A DNA stretch of 64,000 nt, taken from NCBI RefSeq assembly GCF_003570715.1, contig NZ_QXXQ01000007.1, positions 1 to 64,000 of the forward strand, written 5' to 3'. Of the stretch, positions 17,862 through 25,289 are shown one piece after another; positions within the stretch are counted from its first letter, which is position 1, and each line of letters begins with the position of its first letter. The notes below the pieces were generated by a model. It was not told where the DNA came from, searched no databases, and saw only the letters and a list, made by a program, of their open reading frames with translations. The translations under genes were made by a program, and so were the position numbers. This DNA is from Gemmobacter lutimaris (GTDB taxonomy: Bacteria > Pseudomonadota > Alphaproteobacteria > Rhodobacterales > Rhodobacteraceae).

Positions 17862-19178
17862 TCAGCCGAGGATGAAATCACCGGCGCGCAGGGAAAGCGC
17901 GCTGTTGAGCAGGATCACGAGATCCGCAGCGCCGTCGCCATCGACATCGCCCTGGATCTCGGTCTTGCCGCCGGAGGTTTCAAAGCGTAGCTGCCCCGCC
18001 TTTTCGCCAAAATCCTTCGTGCCGATAAAGGTGAAGGGTTGGTTGCCGCTGGCAGCCTCGTTTGCGTCGATCGCGCTCAGGTCGATGCGGTCGCCCTGCT
18101 TGCGGCTGAAATCGAGGATCGTATCGGCGAATTCCTCGGTGCTGTCGGCGAAGCTGGTAAAGACGAAACGGTCGGCCCCGGCATTGCCGCGCAGCATGTC
18201 GGCGCCTTCCCCGCCGGTCAGCGTGTCACGCCCGCCACCGCCGGTCAGCGCATTGTCCTCGGCATCGCCGGTCAGCCGGTCGGCACCGCGACCGCCGGTC
18301 ACATCCTCGATGTCGCGCAACAGGAAGGTGCCTTGAGCCGAACTTGCCTCACCCTTGGCCAAATCGACGGTCAGTGCCTTGGTGAAGGCCGAGAAATTGA
18401 CCAGATCGCGGTCTTCATCCTCGGGGGTAGAGATGTTGCCGCCGCCGCCGATCACCACAAGGGACGTCGGATCGGCCTGCTGTTTCACCACCACCACATC
18501 GGCATCACGGCCCAGGGCCACGAAAGAGGCGCCGCCGCTGCCCAGCACAACCTTGTCGCTGCCGCGCCCGGCATTGATCACATCGGCATAATTCACGCCG
18601 GTGGTGATCTGGTCATTGCCGCGCCCGCTGTAGATGGCTGTCACCTCGCCGCTGGCACTGATCGTGTCATTGCCGGAGCCTGCATTCACATAGCCCGCAC
18701 CGCCCGCGCCGATGCTGGCAAGGTTGTTGCCTTCACCCAGATCGACATACATCACGCCGCCAGCGCCGGTGTTCACACGGTCGTCACCTTCGCCGGTGGC
18801 GATAAATCCGGTCCAGTTGTTGCCTACGGTCACGCTGTCATTACCGATGCCGGTCGTGATGACCTGCACGGTGGTTTGCGACAGCTTCACCACATTGTTC
18901 CCTGCTGAGTCGAGACGGAGTGTCGCGATGAAACGGCCGGTGCCCGTGGCCGAGTCGTTGATCGTGACTGCCAGATCACCGCCCGCCTGAATGAGATTGG
19001 TGCCCCAGTTGCTGCTGCTGAGGCCGATTTTCACATTGGCGATACCGCTGCCGTCCGGCTTCCACAGTTCAAGCGCCCGGACATGCCGGTCGTCCGACCA
19101 GACATGATCATCCTCGCCGATGTTGAACGGCGATGAGCCGTTCAGTGTCAACGATATATTCCCGGATATGATACCCAT
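17862..19178 (-). CDS. RTX-type calcium-binding protein, probable type I secretion substrate
   Basis: The 438-residue acidic protein has loose Gly/Asp repeats over its first two thirds. Four nonapeptide-type units follow (TGGRGADRL, TGGGGRDTL, TGGEGADML, RGNAGADRF), the calcium-binding RTX pattern. The C-terminal domain (FADTILDFSRKQGDRIDLSA, then DVDGDGAADLVILL) is the serralysin-type end and closes in DFILG, typical of type I secretion signals. No catalytic domain or Zn motif is seen. The ATG at 19178 is preferred over a GTG two codons earlier because GGGAGG is 6 bases before it. No secretion genes are adjacent. Confidence 0.85.
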   Translation of the reverse strand: MGIISGNISLTLNGSSPFNIGEDDHVWSDDRHVRALELWKPDGSGIANVKIGLSSSNWGTNLIQAGGDLAVTINDSATGTGRFIATLRLDSAGNNVVKLSQTTVQVITTGIGNDSVTVGNNWTGFIATGEGDDRVNTGAGGVMYVDLGEGNNLASIGAGGAGYVNAGSGNDTISASGEVTAIYSGRGNDQITTGVNYADVINAGRGSDKVVLGSGGASFVALGRDADVVVVKQQADPTSLVVIGGGGNISTPEDEDRDLVNFSAFTKALTVDLAKGEASSAQGTFLLRDIEDVTGGRGADRLTGDAEDNALTGGGGRDTLTGGEGADMLRGNAGADRFVFTSFADSTEEFADTILDFSRKQGDRIDLSAIDANEAASGNQPFTFIGTKDFGEKAGQLRFETSGGKTEIQGDVDGDGAADLVILLNSALSLRAGDFILG

Positions 19179-19250
19179 TTGCACCTCCCATGCGCGTCAT
19201 CAGGGCATCTAGCCACGGCGTCAGAGGTGTGAAAAGCGGAATCTCCGATG

Positions 19251-19847
19251 TCAGAATGTCAGCCGGATTTCGCCGTCGCGCATTTCGACCCCAAGGTTGC
19301 GGCCAAGACAGGACAGCGCGTCTGGCACGAGGGCGAAATGCACCTGTGCGGCGGTGACCTGATGGCGGGCCGCGGTATTTGACAGCACTTCCCAAAGGTC
19401 GGGCTCGATGCGCAGTTTTGGGCCGATCCCCCGGATCAGCCATCGGCTATCGCCACGTTCGATCACGATACGCCCGCCGTGTGTCATGGCGGTTTCAAGG
19501 CACATGATCAGCAGAAAAGCCAGCTTCACCTCGCGGCGGGGCAGATCCTGCGGCCCGTCCCAGTCGAAGGCCAGCCGCCCGCCGTTCGCCAGATCGGCCA
19601 GGAGGGATTGCACCTCGGGGCGGCCGATGCGCTGGTCGCCGGTCGAGGCGCCAAAGGCGATGCGGAAAAAGCGGATACGGGCATTGGCATGGCCCACGCT
19701 TTCGGCAATCAGCGCGATTTCCGGCCCCGGTGTGCCGCCATCCAGCATCAGAAGCTCCACCCCGTTGCCGATCGCACCAATCGGGCTGATAAGATCGTGG
19801 CAGATTCGAGAGCCCAGCAGGGCGCTCAGATCGGGGCGGTCTGGCAT
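19251..19847 (-). CDS. chpT: Histidine phosphotransferase ChpT
   Basis: ChpT relays phosphate from the hybrid kinase CckA to the response regulators CtrA and CpdR. The 198-residue protein has the dimerisation helix with the phospho-acceptor His17 (SRICHDLISPIGAIGNG) and a degenerate ATPase-like C-terminal half that no longer binds ATP. The length fits. AGGAGC precedes the ATG. ctrA itself is 33 kb away in this window, so the relay genes are present but not clustered. In Rhodobacteraceae this system often governs motility and gene transfer agents rather than viability; that is family knowledge, not visible here. Confidence 0.88.
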   Translation of the reverse strand: MPDRPDLSALLGSRICHDLISPIGAIGNGVELLMLDGGTPGPEIALIAESVGHANARIRFFRIAFGASTGDQRIGRPEVQSLLADLANGGRLAFDWDGPQDLPRREVKLAFLLIMCLETAMTHGGRIVIERGDSRWLIRGIGPKLRIEPDLWEVLSNTAARHQVTAAQVHFALVPDALSCLGRNLGVEMRDGEIRLTF

Positions 19848-19884
19848 GGATGCTCCTGAAACGGATGGAGGGCAGGTAATCTAA

Positions 19885-20067
19885 ATGCAACTGGGACTGA
19901 ATGCACTGCTGGAACCCGGTATGCTGGTGCGCCACCCGCAGGAACCCGACTGGGGTTTGGGGCAGGTCCAGTCGAATATCGGAACCCGGATCACCGTGAA
20001 CTTCGAACATCGCGGCAAGGTCGTGATCGACGGCAGCCGGATCAGCCTTCAGCGTGTATTCGATTGA
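19885..20067 (+). CDS. DUF3553 domain protein
   Basis: This 60-residue protein matches the DUF3553 pattern: short, with GMLVRHPQEPDWGLGQVQS followed by VNFEHRGKVVID. The fold resembles small SH3-like domains found at the ends of UvrD/PcrA helicases, where they bind RNA polymerase. A transcription-coupled role is possible but not shown. It is transcribed away from chpT, 37 bases between the starts. Confidence 0.75.
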   Translation: MQLGLNALLEPGMLVRHPQEPDWGLGQVQSNIGTRITVNFEHRGKVVIDGSRISLQRVFD

Positions 20068-20192
20068 TATGATTTATCCTTGCGGATGAGTTCCCGCAAC
20101 CATTGATTGATGCGTGCCTGACTGTCGCTTGCAAAGTCGCGCCCCAGCCCCTAAAGCCGGATCGCGCAGGACGGCCGAGGGAGGGCGCCGGA

Positions 20193-20978
20193 TTGAAGAC
20201 CGACGAAAGCCTGTTCGAGCTGCGTCTTGCCGCGGATGATCGTGACCTGCGCGCGGCCCAACGCCTGCGCTACGAGGTTTTTGTCGGCGAGATGGGCAGC
20301 GATGGCCCGCTGGTCGATCATGCGAACCGGCTGGAGCGTGACGATTTTGACGGTCTCTGCGATCATCTTCTGCTGATCGACCGCAGCCGCGACCCCGCCT
20401 TGCTGGAGGATGTGGTGGGGGTGTATCGCCTTCTGCCCGGCGACCGGCTGCCGCAGGGCCAGCATTTCTATTCCGAACAGGAATACGATCTTGGCCCCTT
20501 GCTGGGCTGCGGGCGGAAGCTTCTGGAACTGGGCCGGTCCTGTGTTCATCCCGAGTATCGCGGCGGGCCAGCAATGATGCTTATGTGGAACAAGCTGGCC
20601 GAATATGTGCTGGATCGCGGTATCGAGCTGATGTTCGGCACGGCGAGCTTTCCGGGCACCGATCCGGCCGCCATCGCCGAGCCGCTGGCCTATCTGCACC
20701 GCAACCACCTCGCGCCCGAAAGTCTGCGGCCGGTCGCGCGGGCGCCGCACCGGCTGGAGATGGACCGTCTGCCAGCCGAGGCGGTGGACCGCCGCCGCGC
20801 CATGCAGGCGACGCCCGCGCTGATCAAAGCCTATCTGCGGCTGGGCGGCTGCGTCGGGGATGGCGCATGGATCGACCATGAATTCAACACCATCGACGTT
20901 CTTCTTGTGATGGACACCACACAGATGTCGTCGCGTCACCGCGATTACTATACCCGTCGTCGCGGGGACGAGACATGA
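20193..20978 (+). CDS. olsB: Ornithine-acyl-ACP N-acyltransferase OlsB
   Basis: OlsB adds a 3-hydroxy fatty acid to ornithine, giving lyso-ornithine lipid. The 261-residue protein has the acyltransferase fold of this family, with RLRYEVFVGEMG near residue 25 and LELGRSCVHPEYRGG near 115. A TTG start at 20193 is chosen because GGGAGGG lies about 8 bases before it; an ATG 30 codons upstream lacks a ribosome site. It overlaps olsA by 4 bases (ATGA), so lyso-lipid and lipid synthesis are coupled. Confidence 0.88.
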   Translation: MKTDESLFELRLAADDRDLRAAQRLRYEVFVGEMGSDGPLVDHANRLERDDFDGLCDHLLLIDRSRDPALLEDVVGVYRLLPGDRLPQGQHFYSEQEYDLGPLLGCGRKLLELGRSCVHPEYRGGPAMMLMWNKLAEYVLDRGIELMFGTASFPGTDPAAIAEPLAYLHRNHLAPESLRPVARAPHRLEMDRLPAEAVDRRRAMQATPALIKAYLRLGGCVGDGAWIDHEFNTIDVLLVMDTTQMSSRHRDYYTRRRGDET

Positions 20979-21802
20979 GTGACTGGCAGGAGGCGCGACT
21001 GCCCGTCCGGCGCATCGGGCCTTTCGGCTGGCTTCTGGTCGGGTTGCGGGGGCTGATGCTGGGGGCGGTGACTTACGGCAGTCTCGGGGTGTTCCTGTTG
21101 CTGCGGCTGGTGGAGAAACCTCTGTTCGGCCTGCACCGGCCCGTCACACCCTGGATCACGCAGTTCGTCTGCCGCGCGGGGTTGGCGATCATGGGCTTCG
21201 GCTACCGCGTTACCGGGAAACCGATGCAGGGGCAGGGTGCCATCGTCGCCAATCATGTCGGCTGGCTGGACATCTTCACCCTCAACGCCGCCGACCGGGT
21301 GTATTTCGTCTCCAAGGACGATGTGGCGAACTGGCCGGGCATCGGCATTCTTGCCCGCGCCACCGGCACCATGTTCATCAACCGTCGACCGGCCGAAGCC
21401 AAGACCCAGCAGGCGATGATGGAGGCACGGCTGCGCGCGGGGCACCGGCTGTTGTTCTTCCCCGAAGGCACCTCGACCGATGCGATCCGGGTTCTGCCCT
21501 TCAAGACGCCGCTGTTTCAGGCTTTTTTCACGCATGGGATGGACCGCGTGCTGCATATCCAGCCGGTCACCGTGGTTTATCACGCGCCCAAGGGCCGCGA
21601 CCCGCGCTATTACGGCTGGTGGGGCGACATGAGTTTCGCGGGCCACCTGATCGACGTGCTGGCGACCCCGCACCAAGGCAGGGTGCAGGTGATCTTTCAC
21701 CCCCCCGTGCCGGTCGATGCCTTTGCAGATCGCAAGCAGCTTGCGGCCTATTGCGAAAGGGTGATCCGCACCGCGCATCCGCTGGCGGATCGTGCGGGGT
21801 GA
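20975..21802 (+). CDS. olsA: Lyso-ornithine lipid O-acyltransferase OlsA (PlsC family)
   Basis: This 275-residue membrane acyltransferase carries the PlsC motifs NHVGWLD (NHx4D, near residue 91) and FPEGTST, with one hydrophobic segment near residues 20-45. Paired with olsB it should acylate lyso-ornithine lipid to ornithine lipid. PlsC itself (phosphatidic acid synthesis) has the same motifs, so the name depends on the gene context. It is translationally coupled to olsB. Confidence 0.86.
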   Translation: MSDWQEARLPVRRIGPFGWLLVGLRGLMLGAVTYGSLGVFLLLRLVEKPLFGLHRPVTPWITQFVCRAGLAIMGFGYRVTGKPMQGQGAIVANHVGWLDIFTLNAADRVYFVSKDDVANWPGIGILARATGTMFINRRPAEAKTQQAMMEARLRAGHRLLFFPEGTSTDAIRVLPFKTPLFQAFFTHGMDRVLHIQPVTVVYHAPKGRDPRYYGWWGDMSFAGHLIDVLATPHQGRVQVIFHPPVPVDAFADRKQLAAYCERVIRTAHPLADRAG

Positions 21803-21881
21803 GGTCGGTTTCTCGCCCGATGGGCTATTGATCAAATCGCGGCTCTGGCCCATGTTCCGCCAGATGACGGAGGGTGCAGCC

Positions 21882-22556
21882 ATGGAAGACACGACGCAGG
21901 GCCGGGGCGAGGCGCGGAAAATTCCGACGCATGAGCTCACCTATCTGCGGCTGCGCGACATGGTGCTGTATGGCGTGCTGCTGCCCGGTCAGCCGGTAAC
22001 GATTCAGGGTCTGATCCGCGATCTGGACGCGGGCATGACCCCTGTGCGCGAAGCGATCCGCCGCCTGACCGCCGAAGGGGCGCTGGCGCTTCAGGACAAC
22101 CGCCGCGTCACCGTGCCGCGGATGACGCCTGATCTGTTCGGACAGCTTGTCCACGCTCGTCTGGCGATCGAGCCGAAACTGGCCGAACTGGCCGCGCCCC
22201 GGCTGACGCCCGAACGCATCGCCCGGCTGGAGGCCATCGACGCGCTGATCGAACCGGCGATCCGCGCCGGCGACGTGCAGGAATATCTGCGCCAGAACCA
22301 CGCTTTCCACTTCACCCTGTATGAAGCGGCGGATGCGACGGTGCTGGAAGACATCGCCCGTTCGCTGTGGCTGCGCTTCGGGCCGTCGCTGCGGGCAGTG
22401 CTGGGCCGGTATATCGAGAATGGCCTGCCGGACCGCCATGCGGATGCCCTTGCCGCGATGAAGGCGGGCGATGCGCAGGCGCTGGCCGAGGCGATCCGCC
22501 TCGACCTGACGCAAGGGGTGGAGCAGGTGCGCGAAGCGCTGGCCGACAACGCCTGA
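21882..22556 (+). CDS. GntR-family regulator (FCD domain)
   Basis: The 224-residue protein has an N-terminal winged helix (ELTYLRLRDMVLYGVLLPGQ, then GMTPVREAIRRLTAEG) and a helical FCD ligand domain. GGAGGG precedes the ATG at 21882. It ends 3 bases from the end of the converging ornithine cyclodeaminase gene. GntR/FCD proteins sense small organic acids or amino acids; the ligand here is not evident. The neighbourhood suggests amino-acid metabolism. Confidence 0.85.
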   Translation: MEDTTQGRGEARKIPTHELTYLRLRDMVLYGVLLPGQPVTIQGLIRDLDAGMTPVREAIRRLTAEGALALQDNRRVTVPRMTPDLFGQLVHARLAIEPKLAELAAPRLTPERIARLEAIDALIEPAIRAGDVQEYLRQNHAFHFTLYEAADATVLEDIARSLWLRFGPSLRAVLGRYIENGLPDRHADALAAMKAGDAQALAEAIRLDLTQGVEQVREALADNA

Positions 22557-22559
22557 AGC

Positions 22560-23618
22560 TCAGGCGGCCTGCGCTGCCCCGGCCCGCAGCAGCATCCCGA
22601 ACAGGTCGCGCGGATCATCCGGGTCGGCAATCATGTCGAGGTTCTGATAAAGGCCGGAATCCTTCAGCCGTGAATGCACATAGCGCAGCGCGCTGAAATC
22701 CTCGATGGCGAAGCCCACGCTGTCGAACAGCGTGATCTGCCGCGCGTCGCTGCGCCCCTCGGCTTGCCCGGCGATGACCTGCCAGAGCTCGGTCACCGGG
22801 TGATCGGCCTCAAGCTGCTGGATCTCGCCCTCGATACGGGTCTGCGGCGGGTATTCGACAAAGATGCCCGACCGCAGCAGGATGTCACGGTGCAATTCGG
22901 TCTTGCCGGGGCAATCGCCGCCGACCGCATTGATATGCACACCGCTGCCCACCATATTGTCGGTCAGAATGGTGGCATATTGCTTGTCGGCGGTGCAGGT
23001 GGTCACGATCTGCGCGCCCTCCATCGCCTGCTCGGCGCTGTTGCAGGACACGACGTTCAGCCCGCGCCCGGCGAGATTGCGCGCGCATTTCGCGGTGGCG
23101 GCCGGGTCGATGTCGTAAAGCCGCACCTCGGCAATGCCGCAGACCGCCTTGAAGGCCAGCGCCTGAAACTCGGCCTGCGCGCCATTGCCGATCATCGCCA
23201 TGACCCGCGTACCCTTTGGCGCCAGCCATTTCGCCGCCATCGCGCTGGTCGCGGCCGTGCGCAGCGCCGTCAGCAACGTCATTTCGCTGAGCATCAATGG
23301 ATAGCCCGTCGCCACATCCGCCAAAAGCCCAAATGCCGTAACGGTTTGAAGGCCTTTCTTCATGTTCGACGGATGGCCGTTCACATATTTGAACCCATAG
23401 GTCTCGCCATCCGAGGTCGGCATCAACTCGATCACGCCCACTTCGGAATGGCTGGCCACGCGCGGGGTCTTGTCGAACAGCGGCCAGCGCAGGAAATCAG
23501 CCTCGATCTCGGCCGCAAGCTCGGTCATCATGCGTTCGACGCCGATGTGAAGAACAAGCTTCATCATATTGTCAACGCTGACAAAAGGCACAAGGGCGTG
23601 GCGGGAGGGGGCGGTCAT
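22560..23618 (-). CDS. Ornithine cyclodeaminase
   Basis: This 352-residue enzyme of the ornithine cyclodeaminase/mu-crystallin family converts ornithine to proline and ammonia with NAD. Features are the substrate residues around YGFKYVNGHPSN, MLSEMTLLTALRTAATSA, the Rossmann loop MIGNGAQAEFQA and NAVGGDCPGKTEL. Length is typical. It is the second gene after arginase (10 bases apart), so arginine can be turned to ornithine and then proline by one transcript. Confidence 0.9.
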   Translation of the reverse strand: MTAPSRHALVPFVSVDNMMKLVLHIGVERMMTELAAEIEADFLRWPLFDKTPRVASHSEVGVIELMPTSDGETYGFKYVNGHPSNMKKGLQTVTAFGLLADVATGYPLMLSEMTLLTALRTAATSAMAAKWLAPKGTRVMAMIGNGAQAEFQALAFKAVCGIAEVRLYDIDPAATAKCARNLAGRGLNVVSCNSAEQAMEGAQIVTTCTADKQYATILTDNMVGSGVHINAVGGDCPGKTELHRDILLRSGIFVEYPPQTRIEGEIQQLEADHPVTELWQVIAGQAEGRSDARQITLFDSVGFAIEDFSALRYVHSRLKDSGLYQNLDMIADPDDPRDLFGMLLRAGAAQAA

Positions 23619-23628
23619 GTCATCTCTC

Positions 23629-24555
23629 TCAGGTAAAGCTGCGGGTCGGACGGTCGAACACCTTGCGGCCCATCAGGCTGCCCACCAGATCGACCATCAG
23701 CTTGGCAGTGCGGCCCCGGTCATCAAGGAAGGGGTTCAGTTCCACGAGGTCGAGCGAGGTCACCAGCCCGGATTCGTGCAGAAGCTCCATCACCAGATGC
23801 GCCTCGCGGAAGGTGGTGCCGCCCGGAACGGTGGTGCCGACCGCAGGCGCGATGGACGGGTCGAGGAAATCGACATCCAGGCTTACATGCAGCATCCCGC
23901 CCGCCTCGCGCACTTTGGTCAGGAAACTGCGCAACGGGGCCACGATGCCATGCTCATCCAGCACCCGCATATCATTGATCGCGATGTCATGCTCCAGCAG
24001 CGCCGCATGTTCCGCCGGATCGACCGAGCGGATGCCGTAAAGACAGATGCGGTCCGCCGGGATCGGGGCCGGGAAGGGTGGAAAAGCCTCGAACCCGTCG
24101 CGCCCCGCGATATAGGCGACGGGCGTGCCATGCAGATTGCCGCTGGTGGTGGTCATCGGCGTGTGGAAATCCGAATGCGCATCCAGCCACAAAAGGAACA
24201 GCGGCCGCCCGGACCGGCGCGCATGGGCCGCTGCGCCGGATACCGACCCCAGCGCCAGCGAATGATCGCCACCCAGAATCACCGGCATCGCGCCTTCGGA
24301 CAGCGCGTCATCCACCCGATCTGCCAGAACTTCGGTCCAGCCCAGCGTCTCGGGCAGTTGATCCACCGCCGGATTGGCGCAGGTCACGGCGCGCAGATCG
24401 GGCAGCGCAACGTCGCCCCAGTCTTCGACCCCGTGACCGAGATCACGGATCGCCGCAGCGATCCCTGCCACGCGATAGGCGGCGGGGCCCATCAGACAAC
24501 CGGGGCGGCGCTGGCCGGAATCGACGGGCGCGCCGATCAGAATGGTCCGTGTCAT
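23629..24555 (-). CDS. rocF: Arginase
   Basis: Arginase hydrolyses arginine to ornithine and urea at a dimanganese centre. The 308-residue protein has the metal-binding blocks ILGGDHSLALG, LWLDAHSDFHTP and SLDVDFLDPSIAP, and PGGTTFREAHL near the C-terminus. Length fits. It is the first gene of the arginase-cyclodeaminase operon and is divergent from an Lrp-type regulator, the usual arrangement for control by arginine or ornithine. Confidence 0.92.
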   Translation of the reverse strand: MTRTILIGAPVDSGQRRPGCLMGPAAYRVAGIAAAIRDLGHGVEDWGDVALPDLRAVTCANPAVDQLPETLGWTEVLADRVDDALSEGAMPVILGGDHSLALGSVSGAAAHARRSGRPLFLLWLDAHSDFHTPMTTTSGNLHGTPVAYIAGRDGFEAFPPFPAPIPADRICLYGIRSVDPAEHAALLEHDIAINDMRVLDEHGIVAPLRSFLTKVREAGGMLHVSLDVDFLDPSIAPAVGTTVPGGTTFREAHLVMELLHESGLVTSLDLVELNPFLDDRGRTAKLMVDLVGSLMGRKVFDRPTRSFT

Positions 24556-24608
24556 GGCAAATCTCCTGTTCCGACAAACATGTTTTCACTTTGCGGCGGC
24601 TTCCAGCG

Positions 24609-24625
24609 GCATTATGAGCATTATG
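24609..24625. promoter_or_regulatory. Direct repeat in the rocF/Lrp divergent region, possible Lrp site
   Basis: GCATTATG occurs twice with one base between, in the 109-base region between the two divergent starts. AT-rich repeats spaced about one helical turn suit an Lrp-family regulator. This is a candidate, not an established site. Confidence 0.35.
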
Positions 24626-24664
24626 CGCGCAGAATTCAGCGGGATGAAAAGGAAAACCGTCGAA

Positions 24665-25096
24665 ATGGACGAAATCGACCAGCGCCTGATCGCCGAACTG
24701 CGCCGGGACGGCCGTGCGGCGCTTTCCGATCTTGCGGATCGGCTCGCCCTCAGCCGCGCCACGGTGCGCGCCCGGATGGAGCGGCTGACAGCACGCGGCG
24801 AGATCGCGGGCTTCACCGTGTTGACCCGCGCCGATGTCACCGCCGCCCCTGTGCGTGGACTTATGATGATCGGGATCGAGGGGCGCGGCGGCGAAAAGAT
24901 CATGGCGCGCCTCGCGGGCCTGCCCGCCGTCATGGCGGTGCATTCGACAAACGGCAAATGGGATCTGATCGTGGAGCTTTCGACCCAGACCTTGCTGGAA
25001 CTCGACGAGGTGATCCACCGCATCCGCAATATCGAAGGCGTCACCACATCCGAGACCAACCTTCTCCTCTCCACCCGCAAGGCGGGCCGACGCTGA
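24665..25096 (+). CDS. Lrp/AsnC-family regulator
   Basis: The 143-residue protein has the Lrp winged helix (MDEIDQRLIAELRRDG, then LSRATVRARMERL) and a C-terminal ligand domain (VMAVHSTNGKWDLIVEL). The ATG at 24665 is the usual family start; another in-frame ATG seven codons earlier is possible and has no better ribosome site. It is divergent from arginase and probably activates that operon in response to an amino acid, as related regulators do. Confidence 0.88.
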   Translation: MDEIDQRLIAELRRDGRAALSDLADRLALSRATVRARMERLTARGEIAGFTVLTRADVTAAPVRGLMMIGIEGRGGEKIMARLAGLPAVMAVHSTNGKWDLIVELSTQTLLELDEVIHRIRNIEGVTTSETNLLLSTRKAGRR

Positions 25097-25098
25097 TT

Positions 25099-25126
25099 AT
25101 TTTCTGTCCACAAATATCCCGGGGGA
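25099..25126. repeat. Copy of a family intergenic motif (ATTTTCTG...AAATATCC.CGGGGG)
   Basis: ATTTTCTGTCC is followed by ACAAATATCCCGGGGG, just after the Lrp stop codon. The same arrangement occurs at 29169 and, more weakly, at 16545. All three are intergenic. Confidence 0.5.
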
Positions 25127-25159
25127 ATCGCGCGGCACGCGCGATGGGGGCTGGCCCCC

Positions 25160-25204
25160 AAATCTTTTCAACGAAAAGATTTACAAATTTCTTCAAAGAA
25201 ATTT
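25160..25204. repeat. Two adjacent AT-rich hairpins
   Basis: AAATCTTTTC pairs with GAAAAGATTT around AAC, and two bases later AAATTTCTT pairs with AAGAAATTT around CA. Both are perfect. They lie between the Lrp gene and ccmF, after a GC-rich short repeat (GGGGGCTGGCCCCC). They may end the Lrp transcript, though there is no clean T-run. Confidence 0.6.
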
Positions 25205-25289
25205 GGGCGCGCCGGTTGCGGCGGTTCGGCGCAGCCCCATGGCGGTGCGGGCACTCTTGTCCTATGATCCCGCCACAAGGGAGACGCGC

